Shown here: piece after piece, positions 8,739 to 16,227 of the stretch
Layout of the letters: each line of letters begins with the position of its first letter
How positions within the stretch are numbered: position 1 is the first letter of the stretch
Translations under genes and position numbers: made by a program
Assembly (NCBI RefSeq): GCF_003846175.1
Contig: NZ_ML123053.1
Span: 183,814-247,813, forward strand
Reading direction: 5' to 3'
From: Streptomyces sp. ADI95-17
Lineage (GTDB): Bacteria; Actinomycetota; Actinomycetes; Streptomycetales; Streptomycetaceae
Length of the DNA: 64,000 bases
The notes under the pieces: model-generated
What the model saw: the letters and a program-made list of their open reading frames with translations, nothing else
Database searches by the model: none
Told to the model about the DNA's origin: nothing

Positions 8739-8833
8739 GATGTATCAAGATAGATGTATCGAAGTAGTTGCATCGCTGGAAGATGCATCCTTGGGAGATG
8801 CATCTTCAGAAGATGCATCGAAAGCGATGTAAC
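8739..8833. promoter_or_regulatory. Array of seven phased GATGYATC octamers
   Basis: GATGTATC at 8739 and 8753, GTTGCATC at 8767, GATGCATC at 8782, 8797 and 8812, and GATGTAAC at 8826. Start-to-start spacing is 14, 14, 15, 15, 15 and 14 bp. The three central copies are perfect palindromes. The array fills the divergent promoter between the DHA2 pump and the MarR gene and ends 8 bases before the MarR start. It looks like a multi-site operator; which protein binds it is inferred. Confidence 0.65.
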
Positions 8834-8841
8834 CTGCCGGC

Positions 8842-9297
8842 ATGGATGGAGTAGAGCTATTCCTGCTGGGGCGAACCTTGATGAAGATCGGGGAGGGCGC
8901 GATGCCCGAGCCGGAGGGCGGCGCGGCCCGCTACGGCGGCGGTGTGCGTTCGGTCCTCATCGTGGTGAGCGACCTGGCCACCCACCCCGACAGCGCGGTC
9001 GGCGAGATCGCGGCCCGTACCGGCCTTCCACAGAGCCAGGTCTCCACCGCGGTGGCCCGGCTGAAGGAAGCCGGTGCCGTGGTCACCAACCCCGACCCCG
9101 CGGACCGCCGCCGCCTACTGGTCCGGCAGTCCGCCAGCCCCTCCGACCGGATGGCCCAGGTCAGGGCAACCTCCATCGAGGGCGCACTGGCCGACGCGCT
9201 CGGCGACGATCCCGAGCGGCTCAAGGAAGTCACCGAGGCCCTGGACGTGCTCGCCCGCCACCTGTCCCCGCAGGCCAGGTCCCGCAAACAGGCCTGA
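8842..9297 (+). CDS. MarR-type winged-helix regulator
   Basis: A 151-residue regulator. The central block SVLIVVSDLATHPDSAVGEI, then TGLPQSQVSTAVARLKEAGA and the DPADRRRLLV wing form a MarR-like winged helix at about residues 33-95, with a helical C-terminal part for dimerisation. ATG 8842 gives the whole domain; the next in-frame ATGs are at residues 14 and 21. It is divergent from the DHA2 pump and begins right beside the octamer array, fitting an autoregulating repressor of the pump. The ligand is unknown. Confidence 0.8.
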   Translation: MDGVELFLLGRTLMKIGEGAMPEPEGGAARYGGGVRSVLIVVSDLATHPDSAVGEIAARTGLPQSQVSTAVARLKEAGAVVTNPDPADRRRLLVRQSASPSDRMAQVRATSIEGALADALGDDPERLKEVTEALDVLARHLSPQARSRKQA

Positions 9298-9415
9298 CGA
9301 ATCCGCTCCCGGGGCGGACGCAACCGCCGCTTCGGACGATCCCGGAGTGCCCCACCCCGGCGTGCCCCGGCGCGCACAAGCTCCGCTTAACCGGGAAGAG
9401 CTGGCTTTCCGGCAC

Positions 9416-10196
9416 ATGAGCATCCACGAGACCGAAGCAGAACTGTGGATCCGGCGCTTCCACCCGGCTCCCGAGAAGCCGATCAGGCTCGTCTGCCTGC
9501 CGCACGCGGGCGGCACCGCCTCCTCCTTTTTTCCGCTACTCGCAGGTCCTCGCGGCGACCGCGGACGTGCTCACGATCCAGTACCCGGGGCGCCAGGACC
9601 GGCGGCACGAACCGCCACTGACTACGGTGAGCGCCCTGGCGGACCGGATCCACCGGGTACTCGCGCCCTACCACGACCGTCCGCTGTTCCTCTTCGGCCA
9701 CAGCATGGGCGGCGTCCTCGGCTTCGAGGTGGCCCGCAGGATGGAACGCGAGGGCCGGCCGCCCAGCGGTCTCATCGTCTCCGGGCGGCGCGCCCCCGAC
9801 ATCTACGCCGCGGACAATGTGCACACCCGCGGGGACGAGGCGCTGATCGCGGAGATGAGTACCCTCTCGGGCACCGACCCGGGGGTCCTCGCCGACGAGG
9901 AGATCCTGCGGATGGTGCTGCCCGCCATGCGCGCCGACTTCAAGGCGATCGAGACCTACCGCTACCGGCCGGACGGACCGTAGCCGGCCCTCGGCTGCCC
10001 GCTGAGCGTGCTCACCGGGGAGTCCGACCCGCGCGTCAGCCTGGAACAGGCCAAGGCGTGGCGGGAGTTCACCAGCGGCCCCTTCACCTTCCGCAGCTTC
10101 CCGGGCGGCCACTTCTTCCTGACCCCGCAGCAGGACGCCGTCACCGCGGCGATCGCCCAGGACATGGCCCTGATCTCCCAGCCCGCCGCCCACTGA
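9416..10196 (+). pseudogene. Type II thioesterase (NRPS/PKS-associated), broken by a frameshift and an in-frame stop
   Basis: Joining two frames gives a full GrsT/RifR-like thioesterase: CLPHAGGTASSFF, then YPGRQDRR, the nucleophile elbow FGHSMGG near 9700, and the late FPGGHFFL catalytic His block. Type II thioesterases remove wrong acyl groups from carrier proteins of NRPS and PKS lines. Two lesions are visible. A run of six T at 9527-9532 shifts the frame where five T would restore SSFFRYSQVLA. A TAG at 9981-9983 then interrupts the same frame that continues as LGCPLSVLTGESDP to the stop at 10196. No carrier protein or synthetase remains in the window, so this is a stranded remnant. Confidence 0.8.
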
Positions 10197-10200
10197 ACCC

Positions 10201-10437
10201 GTGGCGCACGGGAAGCTGCTGGCCATCAGTGACCTGCACGTCGGTTACCCCGAGAACCGCCTCGTCGTCGAAGGGCTGCGGAGCACGAACGATCAGGACT
10301 GGCTGATCATCGCCGGTGACATCGGCGAGCTGGTGCCGGACATCGAATGGGCCGTGCGGCTGCTGGGCGAACGCTTCGCCAAAGTGGTGTGGACACCGGG
10401 GAACCACGAACTGTGGACCCCACCCGAGGCACGCAGA
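10201..10437 (+). pseudogene. Metallophosphoesterase, N-terminal fragment cut at a deletion junction
   Basis: GTG 10201 begins a calcineurin-like phosphoesterase head: LLAISDLHVGYPENR supplies the D-x-H metal motif, IIAGDIGE the GD motif, and VVWTPGNHELW the GNH motif. Homology stops after about 78 residues, at LWTPPEARR. The frame then runs into the antisense of a monooxygenase fragment and ends at 10596. About two thirds of the catalytic domain, including the C-terminal His metal ligands, is missing, so it cannot be active. It starts 4 bases after the thioesterase stop, so the two were probably one operon. Confidence 0.75.
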
Positions 10438-10866
10438 GTGCCGGAACCCTCCGGCGAGACCACCGTGAGCGTCACGCCGTCCGCGTCCTGCTCGATATCG
10501 ATGACTTCCTGGCCGAGCCGCACCTCGACACCCAGCTCGACGGCGCGCTCCCGCAGCAGCTGCTCGCTGCGCCACTGCGGAACGATCAAGTCGTAGTCGG
10601 TCTCGGCCAGTTCGCCGTCGATGTCCCGGTAGACGAGACCGAAGTGACTGCGCCCCCAGGTGGGCGTGTCCGGTGTCCGGAAGCGTTCCTCCAGGCCTCT
10701 CTTGCGCAGGAAGTCCGCGATGTGTGCGTTGGAGCATGCCGCCGGAACGCTCCAGGAGCTCGGACCGACGTTCCAGTACGACCGTGGGAACCCCGGCCGG
10801 CCCCAGCTCGCACGCAAGCGTCAGACCGGCGGCGCCACTACCGACGATGACTATGGGATCAGACAT
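10438..10866 (-). pseudogene. FAD-dependent monooxygenase, N-terminal fragment with internal frameshift
   Basis: MSDPIVIVGSGAAGLTLACE is the Rossmann FAD-binding start (GxGxxG) of a group A flavoprotein monooxygenase, followed by VVLERRSELLERSGG. The frame then changes near 10730 to AHIADFLRKRGLEERF and runs through SEQLLRERAVELGVEVRLGQ and DADGVTLTVVSPEG before homology ends near 10440, where it abuts the metallophosphoesterase fragment tail to tail. Both the NADPH/substrate part and the second FAD motif are missing. Such enzymes hydroxylate aromatic polyketides, in keeping with the neighbouring dead thioesterase. Confidence 0.75.
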
Positions 10867-11100
10867 GGTCTCAGCTTCCGCCATCGGGCTTAAGCGACCG
10901 CAAAGCGCCAGGGCCTATGGGGGTCGCGCAGGCTCACGACCGCCCCGGTCCCTGTCCGGGAAACGGTGGTGACCAGCCAGGACAGCGGCGGACTGTCCGG
11001 GACAGCGGGCATTCCTTGCTGCACGGCGCACGCGGCCAGCAGGGTCGGTGTTGCCGGCGAAACAGTCACGTACAGCGACCCGTCAGACAGGAGTGCTCAC

Positions 11101-11736
11101 ATGCGCAAGAACGTATGGTCCGCACGCATCGTCCCCCTCGCGCTCGCCGCGGTCTTCGTCGGTGGCCTGAGCGCCACCACGGCCGCCCCGGCCCAGGCGC
11201 GCACCGAGACCAAGGCGTCCGCCCAGACATCCGCCCAGACATCCGCCCAGGCGTCCGCCCGGGTGACCGACGCCTACTACCTGCGCTTCAACAAGGGTTC
11301 GGTCACCAACTCCCGCCTCGAACTGGTCAAGCGCACGCCCGGCCGGGACAAGGTGATCAAGACCTACAAGGCGGGCTCGGGCCAGGTCAAGAACACCTGC
11401 GCCGTCGGCAAGGGCTGGCTGCCCAACGCCGGGGCGAGCAAGCCGTACGCCGTTCAGTGGCACCGCAAGAACTTCGACGGCATCATCAACGGCTTCGTCA
11501 TCAAGATCTCCGACCGCAAGTGCCACAACGGCACCAAGCGCACCGAACTGTTCATCCACAGCGAGATGAAGCCGAACGGCAAGCAGGGCACCATCGAGTC
11601 CGAGCGGTGGACCAACAGCGGCCCCAACGACTACTACTCCAACGGCTGCATCAAGCTCAACCCGACCAACATCAAGGACCTGTTCAAGCGGCTGGACCGG
11701 GTCGGCTGGCCGAAGAAGATGTACGTGGTGAACTGA
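11101..11736 (+). CDS. Secreted L,D-transpeptidase-like (YkuD-fold) protein
   Basis: A 211-residue exported protein. A clear signal peptide (MRKN, hydrophobic core, APAQA near residue 33) is followed by a Ser/Ala/Thr/Gln linker with a repeated SAQT unit. The C-terminal half has the YkuD arrangement: ELFIHSEM with His near 154, and YYSNGCIKLNP with the presumed catalytic Cys near 183. The usual SHGC box reads SNGC, so the His before Gly-Cys is replaced by Asn. It probably acts on peptidoglycan outside the cell or is a divergent relative. The start is fixed by ACAGGAG ahead of the ATG. A 17-bp stem terminator follows. Confidence 0.75.
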   Translation: MRKNVWSARIVPLALAAVFVGGLSATTAAPAQARTETKASAQTSAQTSAQASARVTDAYYLRFNKGSVTNSRLELVKRTPGRDKVIKTYKAGSGQVKNTCAVGKGWLPNAGASKPYAVQWHRKNFDGIINGFVIKISDRKCHNGTKRTELFIHSEMKPNGKQGTIESERWTNSGPNDYYSNGCIKLNPTNIKDLFKRLDRVGWPKKMYVVN

Positions 11737-11757
11737 CCCCGCGCCAGTGCTCCGTCC

Positions 11758-11799
11758 GTGGTGCCCGGGAAGCCCGTCCAGAGGCTTCCCGGGCACCAC
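11758..11799. terminator. Strong bidirectional hairpin terminator
   Basis: A perfect 17-bp stem (GTGGTGCCCGGGAAGCC at 11758-11774, its complement at 11783-11799) with an 8-base loop. It lies 22 bases after the transpeptidase-like gene and 43 bases past the end of the convergent SGNH gene, so it can end both transcripts. Confidence 0.85.
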
Positions 11800-11841
11800 G
11801 TGTCGGTGGCGACGCGTCACCGGCGAGAACCGCCGGCGGCA

Positions 11842-13020
11842 TCAGCCGGTACTGACGGCGAACGGGCCGCCGTCGCCGAACACGAGCCGGGCGAAGTTCT
11901 CGCCGATGCGGCGGTGTCCTGCCGGGTCGGGGTGGACCTCGTCGGGCAGCGGGAATTCGGCGTAGTCCTGCTCGCCGTACAGGTCACGGCCGTCGAGGTG
12001 GTACAGGTTCGGGTCGTCGGCCGCCCGCTGTCCGACGATCCGGGCGAGCTCGTTCCGGATGACGTTGAGTGTCAGGCGCCCGGCGGCGCGTTCGGCGGGA
12101 TCGCCGGTCGCCTTGAACCGCAGGGTGCCACCGTCGAAGTCGGGGGCGAGAGGGCCGGGGGTGTCCTCCTGGACCGGACACAGGACGGGGGAGACGACCA
12201 GCAGAGGCGTGGTCGGATGCCCCTCGCGGATGGTGTCGAGGAAGCCGTGGACCGCGGGGCCGAAGGCGCGCAGGCGCATCGCGTCGGAGTTGACGACATT
12301 GATGCCGATCTTGACGCTGATCAGGTCGGCGGGCGCGTCCCGCATCGCCCGGGCGGTGAACGGATCCAGCAGCGCGCCGCCGCCGAACCCCATGTTGACC
12401 AGCTCCACCCCGCCCCGGGCGGCTGCCAGGGCCGGCCAGGTGGCGGTCGGACGAGTGGCGTTCGAGCCGTGGCTGATGGAACTGCCGTGGTGCAGCCAGA
12501 CCCTGCGCCCGTTGTCCGGCGCCTGCTCGACGGGGGCGTCGGTGCGCAGGGCGATCAGCTCGGTGATCTCCGTGTGCGGGAGCCAGATCTCGATGTCCTT
12601 GTCACCGGCCGGAAGACCGGTGAACCGGGCGGTGCCGGCCGGCCCCTCCGAGAGCTCGGAGGACTGGGTGACCATGTCGGTGATCGTGCGTACGTTGCCG
12701 CCGGCCACCGTGGCCTGGGCGGTGAGACGCCCATCGACCAGCAGGTCGTACACGCCGTCCGCCGGGGCCGGGAGACCTCGGTAGACCCGCTTGGTGGGCA
12801 GTGTGTCCAGCTCGATCGTGGTGGCCCGGGTACGGAAGGCCAGCCGTACGCCGGAGGGCTGGGCCTCGGCCACGGCCAGTTGATCGTCGGGGATCTGTCG
12901 GCGTGCGCGGGCGGGCAGCCGATGCGGCAGCAGACCGTGCGCGGTCGTTTCCACATCGAGGAAGCCGCGCAGGAGGTCCGTGGTGACCGGCGTGGTGATC
13001 GTGTTGTGTTCGGTGTTCAT
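11842..13020 (-). CDS. SGNH/GDSL-family hydrolase
   Basis: A 392-residue protein. An N-terminal beta-rich region (about 1-175) precedes an SGNH hydrolase domain: block I WLHHGSSISHG near residue 183, block II around LVNMGFGGG, block III ISVKIGINVVN, and block V PDEVHPDPAGH near 370 with the catalytic Asp and His. No signal peptide is evident, so it is probably cytoplasmic. It likely hydrolyses an ester or acetyl group on a small molecule or glycan. It lies 73 bp downstream of a TetR gene on the same strand, so the two are probably cotranscribed from the promoter carrying the 25-bp palindrome. Confidence 0.8.
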   Translation of the reverse strand: MNTEHNTITTPVTTDLLRGFLDVETTAHGLLPHRLPARARRQIPDDQLAVAEAQPSGVRLAFRTRATTIELDTLPTKRVYRGLPAPADGVYDLLVDGRLTAQATVAGGNVRTITDMVTQSSELSEGPAGTARFTGLPAGDKDIEIWLPHTEITELIALRTDAPVEQAPDNGRRVWLHHGSSISHGSNATRPTATWPALAAARGGVELVNMGFGGGALLDPFTARAMRDAPADLISVKIGINVVNSDAMRLRAFGPAVHGFLDTIREGHPTTPLLVVSPVLCPVQEDTPGPLAPDFDGGTLRFKATGDPAERAAGRLTLNVIRNELARIVGQRAADDPNLYHLDGRDLYGEQDYAEFPLPDEVHPDPAGHRRIGENFARLVFGDGGPFAVSTG

Positions 13021-13093
13021 CGCCTCAGTGCCTCAGCCTGTTGATCAAGATTCTCGGAATGTTGTGGATGAGCCGGTGCGGCACCCCCGCGGG

Positions 13094-13663
13094 TCAGGGT
13101 GTGGCCCGGTTCCGCAGGAGGGCGTCGAGGGAGTCCACGATCCAGAGCCAGGACTCCTGCGAGTCCGGGGCGCTGTGCTCGAAGCCTCCGGCCAGCTCCA
13201 GGCTGACGTAGCCGTGGAAGACGCTCCCCAGCATCCGGACCGCATGCGTCTGGTCCGGCCCCGTCAGGTCGTAGCCACGCAGGATCGCCCGGGTCATCTG
13301 TGCGTGCCGCACCCCGGCGCTGGCGGCCGCCGTCTCGGGATCGAGCCGGAGCCGTGCGGCGGCGTACCGGCCAGGGTGCTCCCGGGCGTAATCGCGGTAG
13401 GCGTCCGCGAAGGCGGCCAGGGCGTCCTTGCCGGCCCGCCCGGCCACGGCGTCGGCGACCCGGTCGGCGAGTTCCTCCAGGGCGAACAGGGCGATCCTGG
13501 TCTTGAGCTCCTGGGAGTTCTTCAGATGCGAGTACAGACTCGCGACCTTCACGTCGAACCGCCGGGCGAGCGCCGAGACGGTCACCTGGTCGAAGCCGAC
13601 CTCGTCGGCCAGCTCCGCCCCCGCCAGCGTCAGCCGCTCCGGGGTCAACCCCACTCTGACCAT
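13094..13663 (-). CDS. TetR-family regulator (WHG-type C-terminal domain)
   Basis: A 189-residue repressor. The N-terminal HTH reads GLTPERLTLAGAELADEVGF and VTVSALARRFDVKVASLYSH, and the C-terminal half contains FHGYVSLELAGGFEH, typical of the WHG ligand domain. The ATG is preceded by AGGAGGAAGG. A perfect palindrome 34-58 bases upstream (13697-13721) is the likely operator, implying autoregulation together with the downstream SGNH gene. The ligand is unknown. Confidence 0.9.
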   Translation of the reverse strand: MVRVGLTPERLTLAGAELADEVGFDQVTVSALARRFDVKVASLYSHLKNSQELKTRIALFALEELADRVADAVAGRAGKDALAAFADAYRDYAREHPGRYAAARLRLDPETAAASAGVRHAQMTRAILRGYDLTGPDQTHAVRMLGSVFHGYVSLELAGGFEHSAPDSQESWLWIVDSLDALLRNRATP

Positions 13664-13696
13664 AACCTTCCTCCTGTTCAGCGATAGCCATTATGC

Positions 13697-13721
13697 TTTT
13701 GCCTAAAGCTTTTAGGCAAAA
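13697..13721. promoter_or_regulatory. Perfect 25-bp TetR-type operator palindrome
   Basis: TTTTGCCTAAA at 13697-13707 and TTTAGGCAAAA at 13711-13721 are exact inverted copies around GCT. It stands out from GC-rich surroundings and lies in the leader of the TetR gene, where it would block transcription when bound. Confidence 0.7.
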
Positions 13722-14187
13722 CGGCCTCCTCCTCATGGAGCCGCTGGCTGAACACGTCGACGGGCTGGTCGACCGATTGCTGTGAGGGCGTCTGCCCGGA
13801 TCGGTTGCTCTTTCCGCTCGCGGAAGTGCGACCACATCGGCGACTTCGCCGGCTTTGCCGACTTCGCCGACTTCTTCGGCTGATTGCGCTCGGTCGTTCC
13901 GTCGGGGAGACGGCTGTCGACCAGGGCGGACGTGCGGACGTACGGGCCCCACCGGGACCCGTGCGTCCGTGCGTCCGTGGGCCCAGCTGCCCAGCTGCCC
14001 ATCCGCCCGTGCGTCCGGGTGAAGGGCGAGCTGCTCACCTCGGAACGGATCCGGGCCGCCGTTCCGATCCAGCCTCGGAAGCCCGGGATCTCCAGGCCTG
14101 CTTCTACGGCCTTCTTCGCGGTCTTGTCCGCGAACCACCGGCCACCGCCTCCAGAAGCCTGAACGGAAACGGAACAACCCCCTTGCC
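13722..14187. other. Non-coding spacer with short direct repeats and a possible gene tail
   Basis: No credible full gene. A 16-codon tail (MEPLAEHVDGLVDRLL, stop at about 13785) could be the remnant end of a lost gene beside the TetR operator. From 13840 there are repeats of GCCGACTTC, and from 13960 repeats of GTGCGTCC and CCCAGCTG, which look like slippage products. The last 60 bases are the ArsR promoter. Confidence 0.4.
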
Positions 14188-14213
14188 CAATGGTCAAGAA
14201 ACGTTGACCATTG
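14188..14213. promoter_or_regulatory. Inverted-repeat operator immediately before the ArsR-type start codon
   Basis: CAATGGTCAA (14188-14197) and TTGACCATTG (14204-14213) are exact 10-bp inverted copies with a 6-base spacer. The right arm ends 5 bases before the ATG at 14219, so no ribosome-binding site fits between them. This suggests a leaderless transcript with the operator overlapping the promoter. Confidence 0.65.
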
Positions 14214-14218
14214 GACGC

Positions 14219-14758
14219 ATGCCTACCGACGATCTTCCCGAGACGTTCCACGTCACCACCGACGAGCAGCTGCGCGCCGTCTCCAATCTCACGCGTCACC
14301 GGATCATGGCCGTGCTCCGCTTCGAGCCCGCGACGATCACGCAGATCGCCGAGCGAGTGGGCCTTGCGAAGGGGAGTTCCAGCTACCACGTACGGCTGCT
14401 CGAACGGGCGGGCCTGGTGAAGGTGGTACGGACGCGGAAGGTCCGGGGGGTCACCGAGCGGTACTACGCAATGGCCGCGCGGGCGATCGCACTGCCGGAT
14501 CCGGGCGAGGGAGGGCCGGATGTGCTGATGCGGCATGCGGTGGCGGACCTGGAAGCGGCGCCGGCGGATGGCGAGCGGCACGTACGGATGGCGCATCTGC
14601 GGCTCACCGAGGAGCAGTTCGCGGAGCTGGGGGCGCGGCTGCAGGCGCTGGCGGACGAGTACCGGGAGCTGTCCGATTCCTCGCTGCCGGACGCATCACT
14701 CGTCTTCGCACTTTTCCACCCGGCATCGCGCCAGCAGGCCGAAGGGGACGCCAAGTGA
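14219..14758 (+). CDS. ArsR-like winged-helix regulator
   Basis: A 179-residue regulator. The HTH spans about residues 18-80 (VSNLTRHRIMAVLRFEPATI, then GLAKGSSSYHVRLLERAGLV and a VRGVTERYY wing), of the ArsR/HTH_20 type used by repressors of efflux genes. The C-terminal helices resemble the sensing part of such regulators. No metal-binding Cys motif is seen in the HTH. It overlaps the MFS gene start as GTGA, so the pair forms an operon, probably autorepressed through the palindrome just upstream. Confidence 0.8.
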   Translation: MPTDDLPETFHVTTDEQLRAVSNLTRHRIMAVLRFEPATITQIAERVGLAKGSSSYHVRLLERAGLVKVVRTRKVRGVTERYYAMAARAIALPDPGEGGPDVLMRHAVADLEAAPADGERHVRMAHLRLTEEQFAELGARLQALADEYRELSDSSLPDASLVFALFHPASRQQAEGDAK

Positions 14759-16017
14759 CGTCAGACGTACGGAAGTTGCCGACCGGGTTCGGGCGGCTGT
14801 GGACTGCGCAGACGGTGTCCTCGCTCGGTGACGGGGTGTCGCATGCCGCGCTGCCGCTGATCGCGTTGACGTTGACACGGGATCCGATGGCGCTCGCCGT
14901 CGTCACGGCCGCCGGAACGCTGCCGTGGCTGCTCTTCGGGGTGCTGGGCGGTGCGCTGGTGGACCGCTGGGACCGTCGGCGCACGATGTGGGTCACGGAC
15001 GCGGCGCGTGCGGTGCTGCTCGCGATACCGGCGGCAGCGGCCGCGCTCGACCTGCTGAGCATTCCGCTGCTCGCGGCCGTCGCCTTCCTGCTCGGCCTCG
15101 GCGGGCTCTTCTTCGACACGGCCGCCACGGCCTGTCTGCCGGATCTGCTCGGCCGCGACCCCGCGCTCCTGGAACGCGCCAACTCCCGCCTGCGCGGCAC
15201 CCAGACCGCCGCGTCCGGCTTCGCCGGTCCGCCTGCGGGCAGCGCCCTGCTCGCACTCGGGCGGGCGGTTCCACTGCTCGCCGACGCGGTGTCGTTCGCG
15301 GTCTCCGCGCTGCTCGTACGGTCGCTGCCCGCCGCACCCCGGCCTCTACCGCAGGCCCGTGAGTCGCTGCTGCGGCAGGCACGGGCCGGCGCCTCGTACG
15401 TATTCCGGGATCAGCTGCTGCTCGGGCTCGCGTTACGTCCGGCGGTCGGGAACATCGCCTTCCTCGCCGTGGAGACCGTACTCGCCCTCTTCGCGCGCGA
15501 TCGTCTCGGCATCGGCACCTTCGGCTTCGGCCTGCTCCTCACGGCGGAGGCCACCGGCGGTCTGCTCGGTGCGGGCATCGCCTCCTTCCTCGGCCGGCGA
15601 CTCGGCACCGGCACCGCGCTGACCTGCACGGCCGCAGCCGAGGGACTCGCCGTCCTGGGCCTTGCCGCCGCCCCGAACCCGTACGTCGCCGGCCTCGCGC
15701 TCGCCGTCTGCGGAGCGGGCATGGGTGCCACGATGGTGCTCGGCCCCTCCCTCCGACAGGCGATCGTCCCCGCCCAACTGATGGGCCGGGTCGCCTCCAC
15801 CTCCCGCATGCTCGCCATGTGCGCCGCCCCGTTCGGCGCCTTCCTCGGCGGCTGGCTGGCCACCACCTACGACGTACGCACCCCGCTCTACACCGCCGCC
15901 GGCCTCCTCCTCACCATGACCGCCGTCACGTCGACCATGACCAGCGACCGCCGGGTCGAGGCGGCGCTGCGTGCCGCCGCCCCGGCCGATGAATCAGATC
16001 TCACCCGGAATCCCTGA
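14755..16017 (+). CDS. MFS transporter (MFS_3/enterobactin-exporter type)
   Basis: A 420-residue membrane protein starting at GTG 14755 within the overlap with the ArsR stop. It opens with LPTGFGRLWTAQTVSSLGDG, typical of the MFS_3 group, and has motif-A-like GGALVDRWDRRRTMW after TM2. Repeated helices fit 12 TM segments. Members export siderophores, macrolides or other drugs. Operon position behind its own regulator suggests inducible efflux; the substrate is unknown. Confidence 0.85.
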   Translation: MTSDVRKLPTGFGRLWTAQTVSSLGDGVSHAALPLIALTLTRDPMALAVVTAAGTLPWLLFGVLGGALVDRWDRRRTMWVTDAARAVLLAIPAAAAALDLLSIPLLAAVAFLLGLGGLFFDTAATACLPDLLGRDPALLERANSRLRGTQTAASGFAGPPAGSALLALGRAVPLLADAVSFAVSALLVRSLPAAPRPLPQARESLLRQARAGASYVFRDQLLLGLALRPAVGNIAFLAVETVLALFARDRLGIGTFGFGLLLTAEATGGLLGAGIASFLGRRLGTGTALTCTAAAEGLAVLGLAAAPNPYVAGLALAVCGAGMGATMVLGPSLRQAIVPAQLMGRVASTSRMLAMCAAPFGAFLGGWLATTYDVRTPLYTAAGLLLTMTAVTSTMTSDRRVEAALRAAAPADESDLTRNP

Positions 16018-16227
16018 ATCCCGATCAGGAGCGTGCCGTCCGGGGCTCCGCGAGCCCGTTGGGCCGGTGCTGAGCGCACCTTGATGCTGAACGGACGGAG
16101 CCTCGGCTTCTTGGCTGAGCTGTCTGATGCAGGAGACGAGATCCGCCCGTGTTGTCACCCAGGTGGTGTCGTTCAGTGAGTCCATGGCGTAGATCCTGCA
16201 CGGTGCGTACCGGTGAATGGGCGTGGT
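16018..16227 (-). other. Intergenic region with a possible HTH-protein remnant
   Basis: The ATG at 16185 on the minus strand opens a frame beginning MDSLNDTTWVTTRADLVSCI, which resembles the start of streptomycete XRE-type helix-turn-helix proteins, but similarity is gone after about 33 residues and the rest is antisense to the MFS gene end. Probably a decayed fragment. No terminator or RNA gene is seen. Confidence 0.3.
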
